The notes below the pieces were generated by a model. That model was not told the DNA's origin. It ran no database searches and saw nothing but the letters and a program-made list of their open reading frames with translations. Made by a program: the position numbers and the translations under genes. Shown here piece after piece: positions 63,103 to 64,000 of a DNA stretch of 64,000 bases. The DNA is from Polaromonas eurypsychrophila (GTDB lineage: Bacteria > Pseudomonadota > Gammaproteobacteria > Burkholderiales > Burkholderiaceae_C), in contig NZ_BMIG01000002.1 in assembly GCF_014641715.1 (NCBI RefSeq), positions 1 to 64,000 of the forward strand, in the 5' to 3' direction. Position 1 is the stretch's first letter, and the number at the start of each line of letters is the position of its first letter.

Positions 63103-64000
63103 CTAAGCTTCGGAACGCCGCTGCAAAACCTCGAAGGCCGGCAGGGTTTTGCCCTCCAGCACTTCCAGGAAGGCGCCGCCGCCGGTGGAGATATAACCCA
63201 CGTCTTGTTCGATGCCGTATTTGGCAATCGCGGCCAGGGTGTCGCCACCGCCGGCGATGCTGAAGGCGCTGCTGGCGGCAATCGCTTCGGCAATGGCTTT
63301 GGTGCCGCCTTCGAAGGCATCGAACTCGAACACACCGACCGGACCGTTCCAGACGATGGTGCCGGCAGCCATCAGCTGGGCGGCGAGTTTTTTCGCGGTC
63401 TGCGGGCCGATGTCGAGGATCAGGTCGTCATCCGCCACATCGGCTGCAGCCTTGACCGTCGCTGGCGCCTCAGCCGAAAAGCTTTTGGCCGTGACCACGT
63501 CGGTGGGAACCGGCACCTCGGCGCCGCGCGCCTTCATCGCTTCCATCACGGCGCGGGCTTCGTCGAGCAACTCGCGCTCAGCCAGGCTTTTGCCGATCGG
63601 CAGGCCATTGGCCAGCATGAAAGTGTTGGCAATGCCGCCACCGACGATGAGCTGGTCCACCTTGCTGGCCAGCGCTTTCAGGATGGTGAGTTTGGTCGAG
63701 ACCTTGCTGCCAGCCACGATGGCCACCAGCGGGCGTTTTGGATTGGCCAGCGCCTTGGAGATCGCGTCCATCTCGGCAGCCAGCAAGGGGCCGGCGCAGG
63801 CGGTCGTGGCGAACTGGGCAATGCCGTAGGTCGAGGCTTCGGCGCGGTGCGCCGTGCCGAAGGCGTCATGCACAAAGATGTCGCACAGCGCTGCCATCTT
63901 GCGGGCCAGCGCCTCGTCGTTTTTCTTTTCGCCGGTGTTGATACGGCAGTTCTCCAGCAGCACCAGTTCGCCCGGCTGCACCTGCACACCATCGACCCAG
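63103..64000 (-). CDS. pgk: Phosphoglycerate kinase (3' part, truncated by window end)
   Basis: About 299 codons of pgk are visible; the start codon lies beyond the window. The first visible segment reads [15 protein letters not shown], near the substrate-binding N-domain, followed by [13 protein letters not shown] and [14 protein letters not shown]. The C-domain follows with [14 protein letters not shown] and [15 protein letters not shown], ending [18 protein letters not shown]. It is on the same strand as pyk and fba. A repeat-derived hairpin lies just downstream. Confidence 0.95.
   Translation of the reverse strand, partial: WVDGVQVQPGELVLLENCRINTGEKKNDEALARKMAALCDIFVHDAFGTAHRAEASTYGIAQFATTACAGPLLAAEMDAISKALANPKRPLVAIVAGSKVSTKLTILKALASKVDQLIVGGGIANTFMLANGLPIGKSLAERELLDEARAVMEAMKARGAEVPVPTDVVTAKSFSAEAPATVKAAADVADDDLILDIGPQTAKKLAAQLMAAGTIVWNGPVGVFEFDAFEGGTKAIAEAIAASSAFSIAGGGDTLAAIAKYGIEQDVGYISTGGGAFLEVLEGKTLPAFEVLQRRSEA

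Overview
The window reads as chromosomal DNA of a GC-rich betaproteobacterium, most likely a member of the Comamonadaceae (Polaromonas/Rhodoferax/Variovorax-like). The reasons are the gene content and order (porin-glnK-amtB, a split metH behind an SAH riboswitch, a pgk/pyk/fba/purC block, an hpa catabolic operon with split hpaG) and several short dispersed repeat families that, as far as I recall, are common in this group. Taxonomy is inference from content, not from a marker gene. No rRNA, tRNA, transposase, integrase, CRISPR array or phage module was seen.

Layout. 1-3.3 kb: a cysteine hydrolase with its GntR/FCD regulator and a divergent MFS exporter. 3.3-12 kb: a signalling block on the minus strand, made of a stand-alone receiver, two paralogous hybrid histidine kinases, an Hpt protein, an HPP/CBS membrane protein and an M48 protease. 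It carries the scars of local duplication: a decayed receiver gene and an Hpt/M48 chimera. 12-17.7 kb: an AmpG-like permease, an OmpR-type two-component pair, a CMD-family protein and a heptosyltransferase. 17.7-19.6 kb: a zinc-finger protein, ilvE and a small membrane protein. 19.8-25.8 kb: a type I secretion operon with a 944-residue RTX protein, whose ABC transporter has lost its P-loop. 26-27.4 kb: radA with a LexA-like box.

27.5-36.6 kb: the lower homoprotocatechuate (4-hydroxyphenylacetate) pathway, hpaR-G1-G2-E-D-F-H-I, followed by a class II aldolase, a ketopantoate-reductase-like protein and a DMT exporter. The ring hydroxylase genes hpaBC are not in the window. 36.6-37.2 kb is a gene-free cluster of palindromes and dispersed repeats. 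37.2-43.4 kb: alanine racemase, LplT, a DMT transporter, glutathione peroxidase, an acyltransferase and a membrane LytTR regulator. 43.4-47.6 kb: glycolate oxidase subunits glcE and glcF without glcD, an SMP-30 lactonase and an aldose epimerase.

47.8-50.8 kb: amtB, glnK and a TorF-like porin behind a good sigma-54 promoter and two NtrC-like sites. 50.8-53.5 kb: comM, a DUF1772-like protein and a Crp/Fnr regulator. 53.5-64 kb: metH with its SAH riboswitch, purC, fba, a lipoprotein esterase, pyk, a fatty acid desaturase, a hemerythrin and the 3' part of pgk, which runs off the window.

The most unusual signal is a short palindromic repeat family, with a core like GCTAC..TTTTnATAGCT followed by a GC-rich hairpin and AGGCC. 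It is found between genes and also in frame inside protein-coding genes. In metH it coincides with an insertion of about 20 residues. In glcE it covers a poorly conserved loop.
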